From: Cognatishimia activa
Lineage (GTDB): Bacteria > Pseudomonadota > Alphaproteobacteria > Rhodobacterales > Rhodobacteraceae
Direction of reading: 5' to 3'
DNA length: 64,000 nucleotides
Assembly (NCBI RefSeq): GCF_017798205.1
Contig: NZ_CP060010.1
Location: 2,976,001-3,040,000, forward strand
A program made the translations under genes and the position numbers. Of the stretch, positions 35,530 through 42,705 are shown piece by piece; the first letter of the stretch is position 1, and each line of letters opens with the position of its first letter. The notes under the pieces were generated by a model, which was not told the origin of the DNA, ran no database searches, and saw only the letters and a list, made by a program, of their open reading frames with translations.

Positions 35530-35699
35530 TGAACGACTTTCCCGGGAATAGAAATGAATATGGGGCGCGCGAGTCCCCAAACTTGCGGCCCTCTTAAGCC
35601 ATGGGCGAAAATCTCGCAAGCAGATGCGCCCATCTGTTGCGTGATTGCGTTTTTCGCCTATCTAATAGGCACAGGACAATTTTAACGAGGAGACCCTGA

Positions 35700-36014
35700 A
35701 TGAGCACTTTTGACGATCGCGAAACCGCCTTTGAAGCCAAATTCGCCCATGACGAAGAAATGCAATTCAAAGCCGAAGCGCGCGCCAACAAGCTGCTTGG
35801 TCTCTGGGCTGCAGAACTGCTTGGCAAATCTGGCGATGAGGCTGAGGCCTATGCCAAAACCGTCGTGGTGGCAGACTTTGAAGAAGCCGGCAATGAGGAT
35901 GTGATCCGAAAGGTCGCTGGCGATCTAGGCGATAAATCCAGCGCCGATGAGGTCCGCGCCAAGCTCGCCGAGACGCTCAAAATGGCGGAAGACCAACTGC
36001 TTTCTGAAAGTTAA
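35700..36014 (+). CDS. DUF1476 protein, F1-ATPase inhibitor zeta subunit
   Basis: The protein is 104 residues and mostly helical. The N-terminus MSTFDDRETAFEAKFAHDEE matches the alphaproteobacterial zeta subunit, which in Paracoccus inserts its N-terminus into F1 and blocks ATP hydrolysis. The conserved NKLLGLWAAELLG segment is near residue 29. It stands alone, divergent from purC, with its own terminator. ATP synthase genes are not nearby. Confidence 0.9.
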   Translation: MSTFDDRETAFEAKFAHDEEMQFKAEARANKLLGLWAAELLGKSGDEAEAYAKTVVVADFEEAGNEDVIRKVAGDLGDKSSADEVRAKLAETLKMAEDQLLSES

Positions 36015-36044
36015 TTGGTTAACCCACTCGCCCAAAAGGTTACC

Positions 36045-36074
36045 AACCCCGCCCATTTCTGTGGCGGGGTTTTT
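36045..36074 (+). terminator. Rho-independent terminator
   Basis: A 9-bp stem AACCCCGCC / GGCGGGGTT (36045-36053 with 36063-36071) is followed by Ts, 30 bases after the zeta-subunit stop. The remaining 220 bases before the next gene hold no recognisable gene. Confidence 0.9.
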
Positions 36075-36296
36075 CATACCAACAATCTCATATTTATTTT
36101 GAGCCGCCGTTTTTGTCATAGAAACAAGGCCCATCGGCACTGAAAAACACCGAAATCGTCACACCTCAACCGCGGGGCGAACACATTCTGACCACTTTCT
36201 CCGCGTTAATTCTGGTTAAGGCGCAGAAGCGCTAGGCAACCAAAAAATAAAATTCGGTCCGGACAACGGACACGAGCTAAGGCGAAGGGTCAGAAG

Positions 36297-38159
36297 ATGA
36301 AACAGGCGATGAAAAACGCCCCTAAGTTTGCGCGGCACATTGTGCCACTGGGCATCGGCGCAGCGTGCCTCTGGGCACTAAATAATCAACTCAGCGATAT
36401 TGACTTCGGCACGCTTTGGGCGGCCGTAAAATCTGTGAGCCTCTGGCAATGGGCGCTTGCGATGGTCTTTACCGCAATCAGCTTTTTCGCCATTGCGCGC
36501 TATGACGTTGTCGCGCATCGGCATTTCCAAACAGGTATCTCCGGCCGTCGCGCCACGATCACAGGCGGTTCCGCCGTGGCGCTGGGTCAGACGCTGGGCA
36601 TGGGCGCAGTTGTCGGCGGCTTCGTGCGCTGGCGCATGCTGTCAGGCCTGGGCGTCGTCAAAGCCGCCAAGATCACAGCCTTTGTCACCCTTTGCTTCAT
36701 GTCTGCATGGGCGATCGTAACCTCTGCAGCCATCGTTGTTGCGCCAATGGCAGACATTCCGCTGTCCGTTCCAATGTGCGCGCTGATGCTGGCTGCAGGC
36801 CTCATGGCGCTGTCCTTCTTCAAGCCAAGCATCCGCGTCAAAGGCAAACGCGTAGAGCTGCCGACCGTAAAAGCCATGGTCGCAATGCTGGTGCTCTGCC
36901 TGATCGACACGCTTTTCGCGGCCGCAACCCTGTGGGTTCTGCTGCCTGCGGGCGTCATCGATCTGACTGTGGCTCAGCTTTTCCCGATCTACATGCTGGC
37001 ACTGGGCGCGGCGCTGTTGTCCGGCACCCCAGGTGGCGTTGGCCCGTTTGAACTCACCTTGCTGGCTTTGTTGCCATTCGCACCTGAAGCCGAATTGATG
37101 GCAGCAATCCTTGCCTTCCGCGTCGTATATTATGCAATCCCTGCGATTATCGCTGGCGTCACCCTGCTGCGTCCGATGGCAATGGGCACCGAAGCGTTCG
37201 ACCGCGAGGTCTCTTGCCTCGACACAACCCTCACCAAAAACACGGCGCGTGCAGAGCTGGGTGTGGTCCGTCAAAACGGCGGCGCGATTGTTAGCCTTAA
37301 AAGCGGCACCTGCGGTGTTGTGCGCACCGGTCAGACCCTGACCTCGATCTTTGATCCGGTGCACAACGGCGAAGATTTTGCGAAACATCTGCGCGCCTTT
37401 GCCCGCGAACAGAACCGCATCGTGTGCAAATACAAAATCACTGCACCTCACGCGATCAAAGCCCGTAAGGCTGGCTGGGCCGTGCTGCGTGTCTCTGACG
37501 AGGCGATGGTGGATCCAGCCGGTCACACGATGGAAGGCTCTGCCTACCGTCAGCTGCGTCGCAAACTGAAGAAGGCGGAAAAAGAGGGTGTTCAGGTTGT
37601 TGAACAATCCACCGGCCTGCCTTTTGCCGAGATGAAGCGCGTCTCTGAAGCATGGGAATCCCGCAATGGCGGCGCCAAGGGCCTCTCCATGGGCCAATTC
37701 GAAGAGGACTATATCCAGCGTCAGCGCACCTTCCTGGCGTGGAAAGAAGACGAGCTGGTTGGCTTTGTCACCTTCCACACCACGGGCCACGAATGGGCTC
37801 TGGACCTGATGCGTATCGCACCGGGTGCACCAGATGGCACAATGCATCTGATGGTGAATGAGGCGATCCTAATGGCCCGCGAAGAAGAGGTGCCAAACGT
37901 CTCCCTCGCCGCGGCCCCTGTCCTGCCAAAGGACAACACCTCTATCGAAGGTCGTCTGCGCACGAAATACTTCGAGAAAGCCGGTGGCAAAGGTCTGCGT
38001 CAGTTCAAAGATTGCTTCAACCCTACATGGCAGCCGCTTTATATGGCAGCCCCGGGTCCAGCCCAGTTGGTGATCGCAGCTTTCGACCTGATCCGCTCGA
38101 TCAAAAACGCGAAACCCGTGGCCAAACCTCGTGTGCAGGCTATGCGTGTAGCCGCTTGA
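36297..38159 (+). CDS. MprF-like protein: membrane flippase-type domain plus DUF2156 aminoacyl-transferase domain
   Basis: The protein is 620 residues. The first 300 form about seven membrane helices of the lysylphosphatidylglycerol synthase transmembrane family (SGTPGGVGPFELTLLALLP near residue 240). A soluble DUF2156/GNAT-like domain covers about residues 330-600 (QNRIVCKYKITAPHAIKARKAGWAVLR, RRKLKKAEKEGVQVV, WALDLMRIAPGAPDGTMHLMVNEAIL). This is the architecture of MprF/LpiA proteins, which add amino acids to membrane lipids and lower the negative surface charge. The amino acid used and the lipid acceptor are not readable from sequence. Confidence 0.85.
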   Translation: MKQAMKNAPKFARHIVPLGIGAACLWALNNQLSDIDFGTLWAAVKSVSLWQWALAMVFTAISFFAIARYDVVAHRHFQTGISGRRATITGGSAVALGQTLGMGAVVGGFVRWRMLSGLGVVKAAKITAFVTLCFMSAWAIVTSAAIVVAPMADIPLSVPMCALMLAAGLMALSFFKPSIRVKGKRVELPTVKAMVAMLVLCLIDTLFAAATLWVLLPAGVIDLTVAQLFPIYMLALGAALLSGTPGGVGPFELTLLALLPFAPEAELMAAILAFRVVYYAIPAIIAGVTLLRPMAMGTEAFDREVSCLDTTLTKNTARAELGVVRQNGGAIVSLKSGTCGVVRTGQTLTSIFDPVHNGEDFAKHLRAFAREQNRIVCKYKITAPHAIKARKAGWAVLRVSDEAMVDPAGHTMEGSAYRQLRRKLKKAEKEGVQVVEQSTGLPFAEMKRVSEAWESRNGGAKGLSMGQFEEDYIQRQRTFLAWKEDELVGFVTFHTTGHEWALDLMRIAPGAPDGTMHLMVNEAILMAREEEVPNVSLAAAPVLPKDNTSIEGRLRTKYFEKAGGKGLRQFKDCFNPTWQPLYMAAPGPAQLVIAAFDLIRSIKNAKPVAKPRVQAMRVAA

Positions 38160-38162
38160 TTT

Positions 38163-38208
38163 GAAAGCGTTTCGCCCCCTTCCCTTCGCTTAGAATCGAA
38201 ACGCTTTC
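38163..38208. repeat. 12-bp perfect inverted repeat after the mprF-like gene
   Basis: GAAAGCGTTTCG (38163-38174) and CGAAACGCTTTC (38197-38208) flank a 22-base loop. Each arm is itself an imperfect palindrome resembling a LacI/GalR-family operator half-pair (GAAA-n3-TTTC). No T run follows, so it is not a standard terminator. Confidence 0.55.
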
Positions 38209-38235
38209 ATAATCATGATGAAGAAAATGAAATTG

Positions 38236-38278
38236 CCGCTTCTGACGCCTCATGGCATCAGGAGCGGTACATTTTTTT
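38236..38278 (+). terminator. Terminator hairpin just upstream of the bmt ribosome-binding site
   Basis: A 10-bp stem (38236-38245 with 38258-38267, one G-U pair) is extended by GCC/GGC around a four-base loop. Seven Ts begin four bases after the stem. It ends two bases before the AAGGA of bmt. It either ends the mprF-like transcript or acts as an attenuator for bmt. Confidence 0.7.
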
Positions 38279-38292
38279 CAAGGACTCACCCC

Positions 38293-39315
38293 ATGACCAA
38301 TGCCCTCTCTAAACTCCTAGAGACCCGCGACTGGCTTTTGACCGACGGCGCGACTGGCACAAACCTATTTAACATGGGTTTGACCTCTGGCGACGCGCCA
38401 GAGCTTTGGAATGATGAGCATCCTGACCGCATCAAGAAACTCTACTCGCTGGCCGTGGACGCAGGGTCCGACATCTTTCTGACCAATTCCTTTGGCGGCA
38501 ACGCGTCGCGGTTGAAACTGCACGATGCGGGCCACCGCGCGCGCGAATTGTCCCGTAAATCCGCCGAGATCGGCCGTGAGGTCGCAGATGCCTCGGGCCG
38601 CACGGTTGTGGTTGCTGGCTCTGTCGGCCCGACCGGTGACATCATGCAGCCCGTGGGCGACCTTAGCCATGCGGACGCGGTCGAAATGTTCCACGAGCAA
38701 GCTGAGGGCCTGAAAGAAGGTGGCGCAGATGTGCTGTGGCTGGAAACCATTTCCGCCCCTGAAGAATTCAAAGCCGCCGCCGAAGCTTTTGCGCTGGCCG
38801 ATATGCCCTGGTGCGGCACCATGAGTTTTGACACCGCCGGACGCACCATGATGGGCGTGACCTCTGCAGCCATGGTCAGCATGGTCGAAGGCCTTCCGAA
38901 CCCGCCAATTGGCTTTGGCGCAAACTGCGGCACAGGCTCTGCCGATATCCTGCGCACGGTTCTGGGCTTTACGGCTCAGGGCACAGAACGTCCTGTGATT
39001 TCAAAGGGGAACGCGGGTATTCCGAAATACCACGACGGCCATATTCACTATGATGGCACACCTGAACTGATGGCGGATTACGCCGTTCTGGCGCGCGATG
39101 CGGGTGCGACGATCATCGGCGGATGCTGTGGCACCATGGCCGAGCACCTGTCCTCGATGCGCGACGCTCTGGAAAACCGTCCACGTGGCGAGCGACCGTC
39201 CCTGGAGCAAATCGTTGGAGCCGTCGGCGCCTTTACGTCCGACAGCGATGGCACAGAAGAAGGCGCCGGAGGCGCTGATGAGGGCCGCCGGTCCCGCCGT
39301 CGTCGCCGCGCTTAA
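38293..39315 (+). CDS. bmt: Homocysteine S-methyltransferase part of a split methionine synthase (Bmt)
   Basis: The protein is 340 residues and equals the N-terminal homocysteine-binding barrel of MetH. It begins with the family motif LLTDGATGTNLFNMG near residue 15. The zinc-binding Cys residues are in GANCGTGS near residue 213 and IIGGCCGTMAEHL near residue 274. The last 20 or so residues are an acidic then Arg-rich tail (EGAGGADEGRRSRRRRRA), like the tail of the folate methyltransferase at 1-471. The ATG at 38293 was chosen for AAGGA upstream. It would transfer the methyl group from the corrinoid protein at 40600 to homocysteine. Its 3' end overlaps the convergent radical SAM gene by 4 bases. 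Confidence 0.88.
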   Translation: MTNALSKLLETRDWLLTDGATGTNLFNMGLTSGDAPELWNDEHPDRIKKLYSLAVDAGSDIFLTNSFGGNASRLKLHDAGHRARELSRKSAEIGREVADASGRTVVVAGSVGPTGDIMQPVGDLSHADAVEMFHEQAEGLKEGGADVLWLETISAPEEFKAAAEAFALADMPWCGTMSFDTAGRTMMGVTSAAMVSMVEGLPNPPIGFGANCGTGSADILRTVLGFTAQGTERPVISKGNAGIPKYHDGHIHYDGTPELMADYAVLARDAGATIIGGCCGTMAEHLSSMRDALENRPRGERPSLEQIVGAVGAFTSDSDGTEEGAGGADEGRRSRRRRRA

Positions 39316-40400
39316 AACAAACTCAGCTGATCCCCCGCAGCGATAGGCCGTTCAAACAGGTCGTATCGCAGCGGGGGCAGCTCTTTGGGCAATCCGGTGC
39401 GCCGCATTGCAATCGCCACACGATGCGCGATCATTTGGGCATAAGTGCCCTCGCCGCGCATCCGCTTGCCCCACTCTGCGGAATAGTCTTGCCCGCCATG
39501 CATCTCGCGGATCAGGGACATGACCTTGGCTTTGCGGTCTGGGAAATGCGTCGCAAGCCACTCTTGAAACAGCTCTGACACCTCAAGCGGCAGGCGCAAC
39601 ATGATCCAGCTGACCGCCTTCGCCCCAGCCGCGGCCCCGGCACCGATGATCCGCTCCACCTCATGATCGGTCAGACCCGGCACGACCGGCGACACCATCA
39701 ACCGCACCGGAATGCCTTCTGAAGCCAGCTTTTCTATCATTCGCAAGCGCCGATCCGGCGTCGGCGCGCGGGGTTCCATCAAGCGGCTGACCTTTACATC
39801 CAAAGACGTCACAGAGATCCCGACCTTTACCAACCCCTCGCTGGCCATTCCTCGCAGAATATCCAGATCCCGTTCAATCAATGTGCCCTTGGTGACAATT
39901 CCGACAGGGTGCTTGAAGTCCCGCAGGACCTCCAGGCACTCCCGCATAATGCGCTGGCTCTTCTCAACGGGCTGATAGGGATCCGTGTTGGTCCCAATCG
40001 CAATCGGGGCCACCGCGTATCGGCGATTGCGCAGCTCTTTCTCCAGCAGCTCCGCCGCATTCGGTTTGGCAATCAAACGGGTCTCAAAATCGAGACCCGG
40101 CGAATAGCCCGCATACGCATGCGTAGGGCGCGCGAAGCAATAGACGCAGCCGTGCTCACACCCGCGATACGGGTTGATCGACCGGTCAAACCCAAGATCA
40201 GGCGAGGCATTGCGGGTGATGATCGTCTTTGCTGTCTCAAACGACAAATGCGTGCGGAAATCGCCACGCTCTTCGTCAATGTCCCTGCCGTCATGTACCT
40301 CGGATCGTTCAAGTTTTTCATACCGTCCCGAGCTGTTGCTGACAGCACCGCGAGCGCGGCGTCGGGGCGGGTCTATCAAGAGATCAGGATCATGGGGCAT
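39312..40400 (-). CDS. PA0069-family (SplB-like) radical SAM protein with C-terminal sliding-clamp motif
   Basis: The protein is 362 residues. The Fe-S motif CEHGCVYC (CxxxCxxC) follows INPYRG near residue 80, the arrangement seen in spore photoproduct lyase relatives. ATPIAIGTNTDPYQPVE-like and GIVTKGTLIERD segments follow. The last residues are DQLSLF, matching the bacterial beta-clamp binding pentapeptide QL(S/D)LF. A perfect LexA box lies 11 bases upstream of the start codon. Together these suggest an SOS-induced enzyme acting on DNA. The start ATG has GAGG only one base before it, so translation may be leaderless. Confidence 0.87.
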   Translation of the reverse strand: MPHDPDLLIDPPRRRARGAVSNSSGRYEKLERSEVHDGRDIDEERGDFRTHLSFETAKTIITRNASPDLGFDRSINPYRGCEHGCVYCFARPTHAYAGYSPGLDFETRLIAKPNAAELLEKELRNRRYAVAPIAIGTNTDPYQPVEKSQRIMRECLEVLRDFKHPVGIVTKGTLIERDLDILRGMASEGLVKVGISVTSLDVKVSRLMEPRAPTPDRRLRMIEKLASEGIPVRLMVSPVVPGLTDHEVERIIGAGAAAGAKAVSWIMLRLPLEVSELFQEWLATHFPDRKAKVMSLIREMHGGQDYSAEWGKRMRGEGTYAQMIAHRVAIAMRRTGLPKELPPLRYDLFERPIAAGDQLSLF

Positions 40401-40411
40401 GCCTCAAACTA

Positions 40412-40426
40412 GAACAAAACAAGAAC
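40412..40426 (-). promoter_or_regulatory. LexA (SOS) box upstream of the SplB-like radical SAM gene
   Basis: Plus-strand GAAC-AAAACAA-GAAC, on the minus strand GTTC-TTGTTTT-GTTC, is an exact match to the alphaproteobacterial LexA consensus GTTC-N7-GTTC. It ends 11 bases before the radical SAM start and 173 bases before the corrinoid protein start, so the radical SAM gene is the likely target. Confidence 0.75.
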
Positions 40427-40599
40427 ACACGCAATTCATAATCATGCTGCAAGAATTTCGATTGAAAACAGGCGTTTTCGGCGGCACAAGTCGCACTCAG
40501 CGCGGTCAGTGTCGCATATTTGACAGCCGATTCATGCGAAACACACGAAAGCTGACGGAAAGAAAACGGGCGCCAACGCCAAATCTTAAGGAAGAGCCT

Positions 40600-41298
40600 A
40601 TGTCCGACGAAGAAGATATCATCCTCTCTGAACTCGACGACGAAGAACTTGTCGAACAGATGTTTGATGACCTCTACGATGGCCTGAAAGAGGAAATCGA
40701 AGAGGGAACCAACATTCTGCTGGAGCGCGGATGGGAACCCTATGACATCCTGACCAAAGCTTTGGTCGGTGGCATGACCATCGTTGGTGCGGACTTCCGC
40801 GATGGCATCCTGTTTGTGCCTGAAGTTCTTCTGGCCGCAAACGCGATGAAGGGCGGCATGGCGATCCTAAAGCCTTTGCTGGCTGAAACCGGCGCGCCTC
40901 GTGTTGGTAAGATGGTCATCGGCACTGTGAAAGGCGACATCCACGACATCGGTAAGAACCTTGTCGGCATGATGATGGAAGGCGCAGGCTTTGAGGTTGT
41001 TGATCTGGGCATCAACAACGCAGTCGAGAGCTATCTCGAAGCGCTTGAAGCGGAAAAACCAGACATCCTGGGCATGTCCGCCCTGCTGACCACCACCATG
41101 CCTTACATGAAGGTCGTGATCGACACGATGGTCGAGCAAGGCATCCGTGAGGACTATGTGGTTCTGGTCGGTGGCGCGCCGCTTAACGAAGAGTTCGGCA
41201 AAGCGATCGGCGCAGACGCCTATTGCCGTGACGCGGCGGTGGCTGTTGAGACCGCCAAAGAGATGATGGGCCGCAAGCACAATGCGCTGAACGCGTAA
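40600..41298 (+). CDS. Corrinoid (B12-binding) methyl-carrier protein of the split methionine synthase
   Basis: The protein is 232 residues. An N-terminal helical cap domain (about residues 20-95) is followed by the cobalamin domain. The cobalamin signature is GDIHDIGKN with D113, axial His115 and G118, then GMSALLTTTM and VLVGGAPLN. The first 35 residues are strongly acidic (MSDEEDIILSELDDEELVEQ and onward), about half Asp/Glu. The ATG at 40600 has AAGGA upstream and was chosen over long in-frame extensions that run antisense through the radical SAM gene. It accepts methyl from methyltetrahydrofolate via the folate methyltransferase and donates it to homocysteine via Bmt. Confidence 0.92.
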   Translation: MSDEEDIILSELDDEELVEQMFDDLYDGLKEEIEEGTNILLERGWEPYDILTKALVGGMTIVGADFRDGILFVPEVLLAANAMKGGMAILKPLLAETGAPRVGKMVIGTVKGDIHDIGKNLVGMMMEGAGFEVVDLGINNAVESYLEALEAEKPDILGMSALLTTTMPYMKVVIDTMVEQGIREDYVVLVGGAPLNEEFGKAIGADAYCRDAAVAVETAKEMMGRKHNALNA

Positions 41299-41321
41299 GC
41301 GAGACCAAATTCCTTAATTAC

Positions 41322-41356
41322 CGGGCTCGCTTTCACCAAAGCGGGCCCGTTTTATT
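41322..41356 (+). terminator. Rho-independent terminator after the corrinoid protein gene
   Basis: A 12-bp stem (41322-41333 with 41338-41349, one G-U pair, loop CACC) is followed by TTTTATTT. It lies 13 bases before the DUF1638 start, so DUF1638 expression needs read-through or another promoter. Confidence 0.88.
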
Positions 41357-41369
41357 TGATGGGTGTAGA

Positions 41370-42008
41370 ATGGATTTGAGCGACGAAGACCTAACCCGCG
41401 ATGGTTTGGCTGCCGAGGCCGCCAAGGGCCGCATTCTGCTCATTGCCTGCGGGGCCCTGGCGCGCGAGATTCTGGATCTGCAAAAGGCAAATGGCTGGGA
41501 CCATATGGTTCTGACCTGCCTGCCTGCAATCTACCATCTGCATCCTGAAAAGATCCCCTCAGAAGTGCGTAGGATCGTCGAGGAGAAACGCGATGATTTC
41601 GCCCAGATCTTTGTGGTCTACGCCGATTGCGGCACCGGTGGCATTTTGAAAAACACTTGCGACGAGTTGGGCGTGGAAATGGTGCAAGGCCCTCATTGTT
41701 ATAGCTTTTATGAGGGCAACGAGCGTTTTGCAGAACTCTCAGAAAACGAGTTCACGTCCTTCTACCTGACCGATTTCCTCGTCCGCCAATTTGATGCGTT
41801 CATCATGAAACCCATGGGGCTGGATAAACACCCAGAGCTGCGGGACATGATCTTTGGCAATTACGAAAAGCTGGTCTATCAGGCGCAGATCGAAGACCCA
41901 GCACTAAAGGCCAAAGCCGCCGAATGCGCAGACCGTCTGGGGCTGGAATTTGAATACCGGTTCACCGGCTACGGCGATCTGAAATCGGCGCTAAACGCGT
42001 TAAACTAG
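41370..42008 (+). CDS. DUF1638 family protein
   Basis: The protein is 212 residues with no signal peptide. Several Cys and His residues lie in short conserved-looking segments: LIACGALAREIL near residue 25, YADCGTGGILKNTCDELG near residue 86 and GPHCYSFYEGNERFAEL near residue 107. They could bind a metal or an Fe-S cluster. The N-terminus is acidic. DUF1638 genes recur next to corrinoid methyltransferase genes, so a role in methyl transfer, corrinoid handling or reactivation is likely but not known. Its 3' end overlaps the convergent XRE gene by 9 bases. Confidence 0.85.
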   Translation: MDLSDEDLTRDGLAAEAAKGRILLIACGALAREILDLQKANGWDHMVLTCLPAIYHLHPEKIPSEVRRIVEEKRDDFAQIFVVYADCGTGGILKNTCDELGVEMVQGPHCYSFYEGNERFAELSENEFTSFYLTDFLVRQFDAFIMKPMGLDKHPELRDMIFGNYEKLVYQAQIEDPALKAKAAECADRLGLEFEYRFTGYGDLKSALNALN

Positions 42009-42623
42009 CGACGTCACCCAAAGGATTTCCGCATCCTCTTGGCTGATCGACACCACATTATGCCCCATGGTCGCGTCATAATAGGCGCTGTCACCGCGAC
42101 GCATTTCGATCGGCTCGTAAAACTCGGTGTAAAGCTTCACCACACCGGTTAGAACGTACAGAAATTCTTCACCATCATGACGCACCCAGCCATCAAATTC
42201 CTCGACCGACCGCGCCCGAACCCGCGCCTTATATGGCAGCATCTGCTTCTTTGAGAGCTGCTCGGCCAGCAATTCATGCTCATAAGTGGTGGTTGCCCGC
42301 TTCGCACCCTGCCCGTTCTTATTGACAGACATGCGCCCGTTGATCTGATCACGCTCTGGCGGCGTGAACAGCTGCGGCACCGAGATCTGCAGACCCTCGG
42401 CCAGCTTGCGCAGCGCGTCATAGGTCGGCGACATCTGACCGTTTTCGATCTTGGACAGAGTCGAGCGCGCTAATCCGGCCTGATTTGCCGCCCGCTCCAG
42501 AGTCCAATCCCGCGCCTTGCGCAGCTCGCGCACGCGCGCGCCGAGATCTAATGGCTCTGGTTCGTCTTGAACGCCATTTTCGCGGGCCACTTGGATTAGG
42601 CTTTTGGGGTCTTTGTCACTCAT
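42000..42623 (-). CDS. XRE-family transcriptional regulator with C-terminal cupin domain
   Basis: The protein is 207 residues from the ATG at 42623. A helix-turn-helix domain covers about residues 25-80 (LGARVRELRKARDWTLERAANQAGLARSTLSKIENGQ). A cupin sensor domain covers about residues 130-205 (WVRHDGEEFLYVLTGVVKLY, YDATMGHNVVSI). This is the HipB/PuuR-like class that senses a small ligand through the cupin. A palindrome 18 bases upstream of the start (42641-42657) suggests autoregulation and control of the divergent ligase gene. Confidence 0.9.
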   Translation of the reverse strand: MSDKDPKSLIQVARENGVQDEPEPLDLGARVRELRKARDWTLERAANQAGLARSTLSKIENGQMSPTYDALRKLAEGLQISVPQLFTPPERDQINGRMSVNKNGQGAKRATTTYEHELLAEQLSKKQMLPYKARVRARSVEEFDGWVRHDGEEFLYVLTGVVKLYTEFYEPIEMRRGDSAYYDATMGHNVVSISQEDAEILWVTSLV

Positions 42624-42640
42624 GACGGTGCTTCTAGGCC

Positions 42641-42657
42641 GCAGTTCGCGAAACTGC
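42641..42657. promoter_or_regulatory. Palindromic operator candidate between the XRE regulator and the AMP-ligase gene
   Basis: GCAGTT-CGCGA-AACTGC is a 17-bp near-perfect palindrome in the 82-base divergent region, with an inner TTCGCGAA. Its position fits autoregulation by the XRE-cupin protein. Confidence 0.5.
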
Positions 42658-42705
42658 AAGGCTGAGGCGCTTGTGCGGCAGGGGTGCCATGGCCTAGCAG
42701 AGCAT

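Noticed and set aside
38160-38292. SAM-II, SAM-V, SAH or cobalamin riboswitch upstream of bmt.
   Set aside because: I could not find the conserved cores I know for these classes. Only a hairpin terminator and an inverted repeat are visible.
40174-40599. N-terminal extension of the corrinoid protein into the radical SAM region.
   Set aside because: The ATG at 40600 has a good ribosome-binding site and matches the family N-terminus; the extension is antisense to a real gene and crosses the LexA box.
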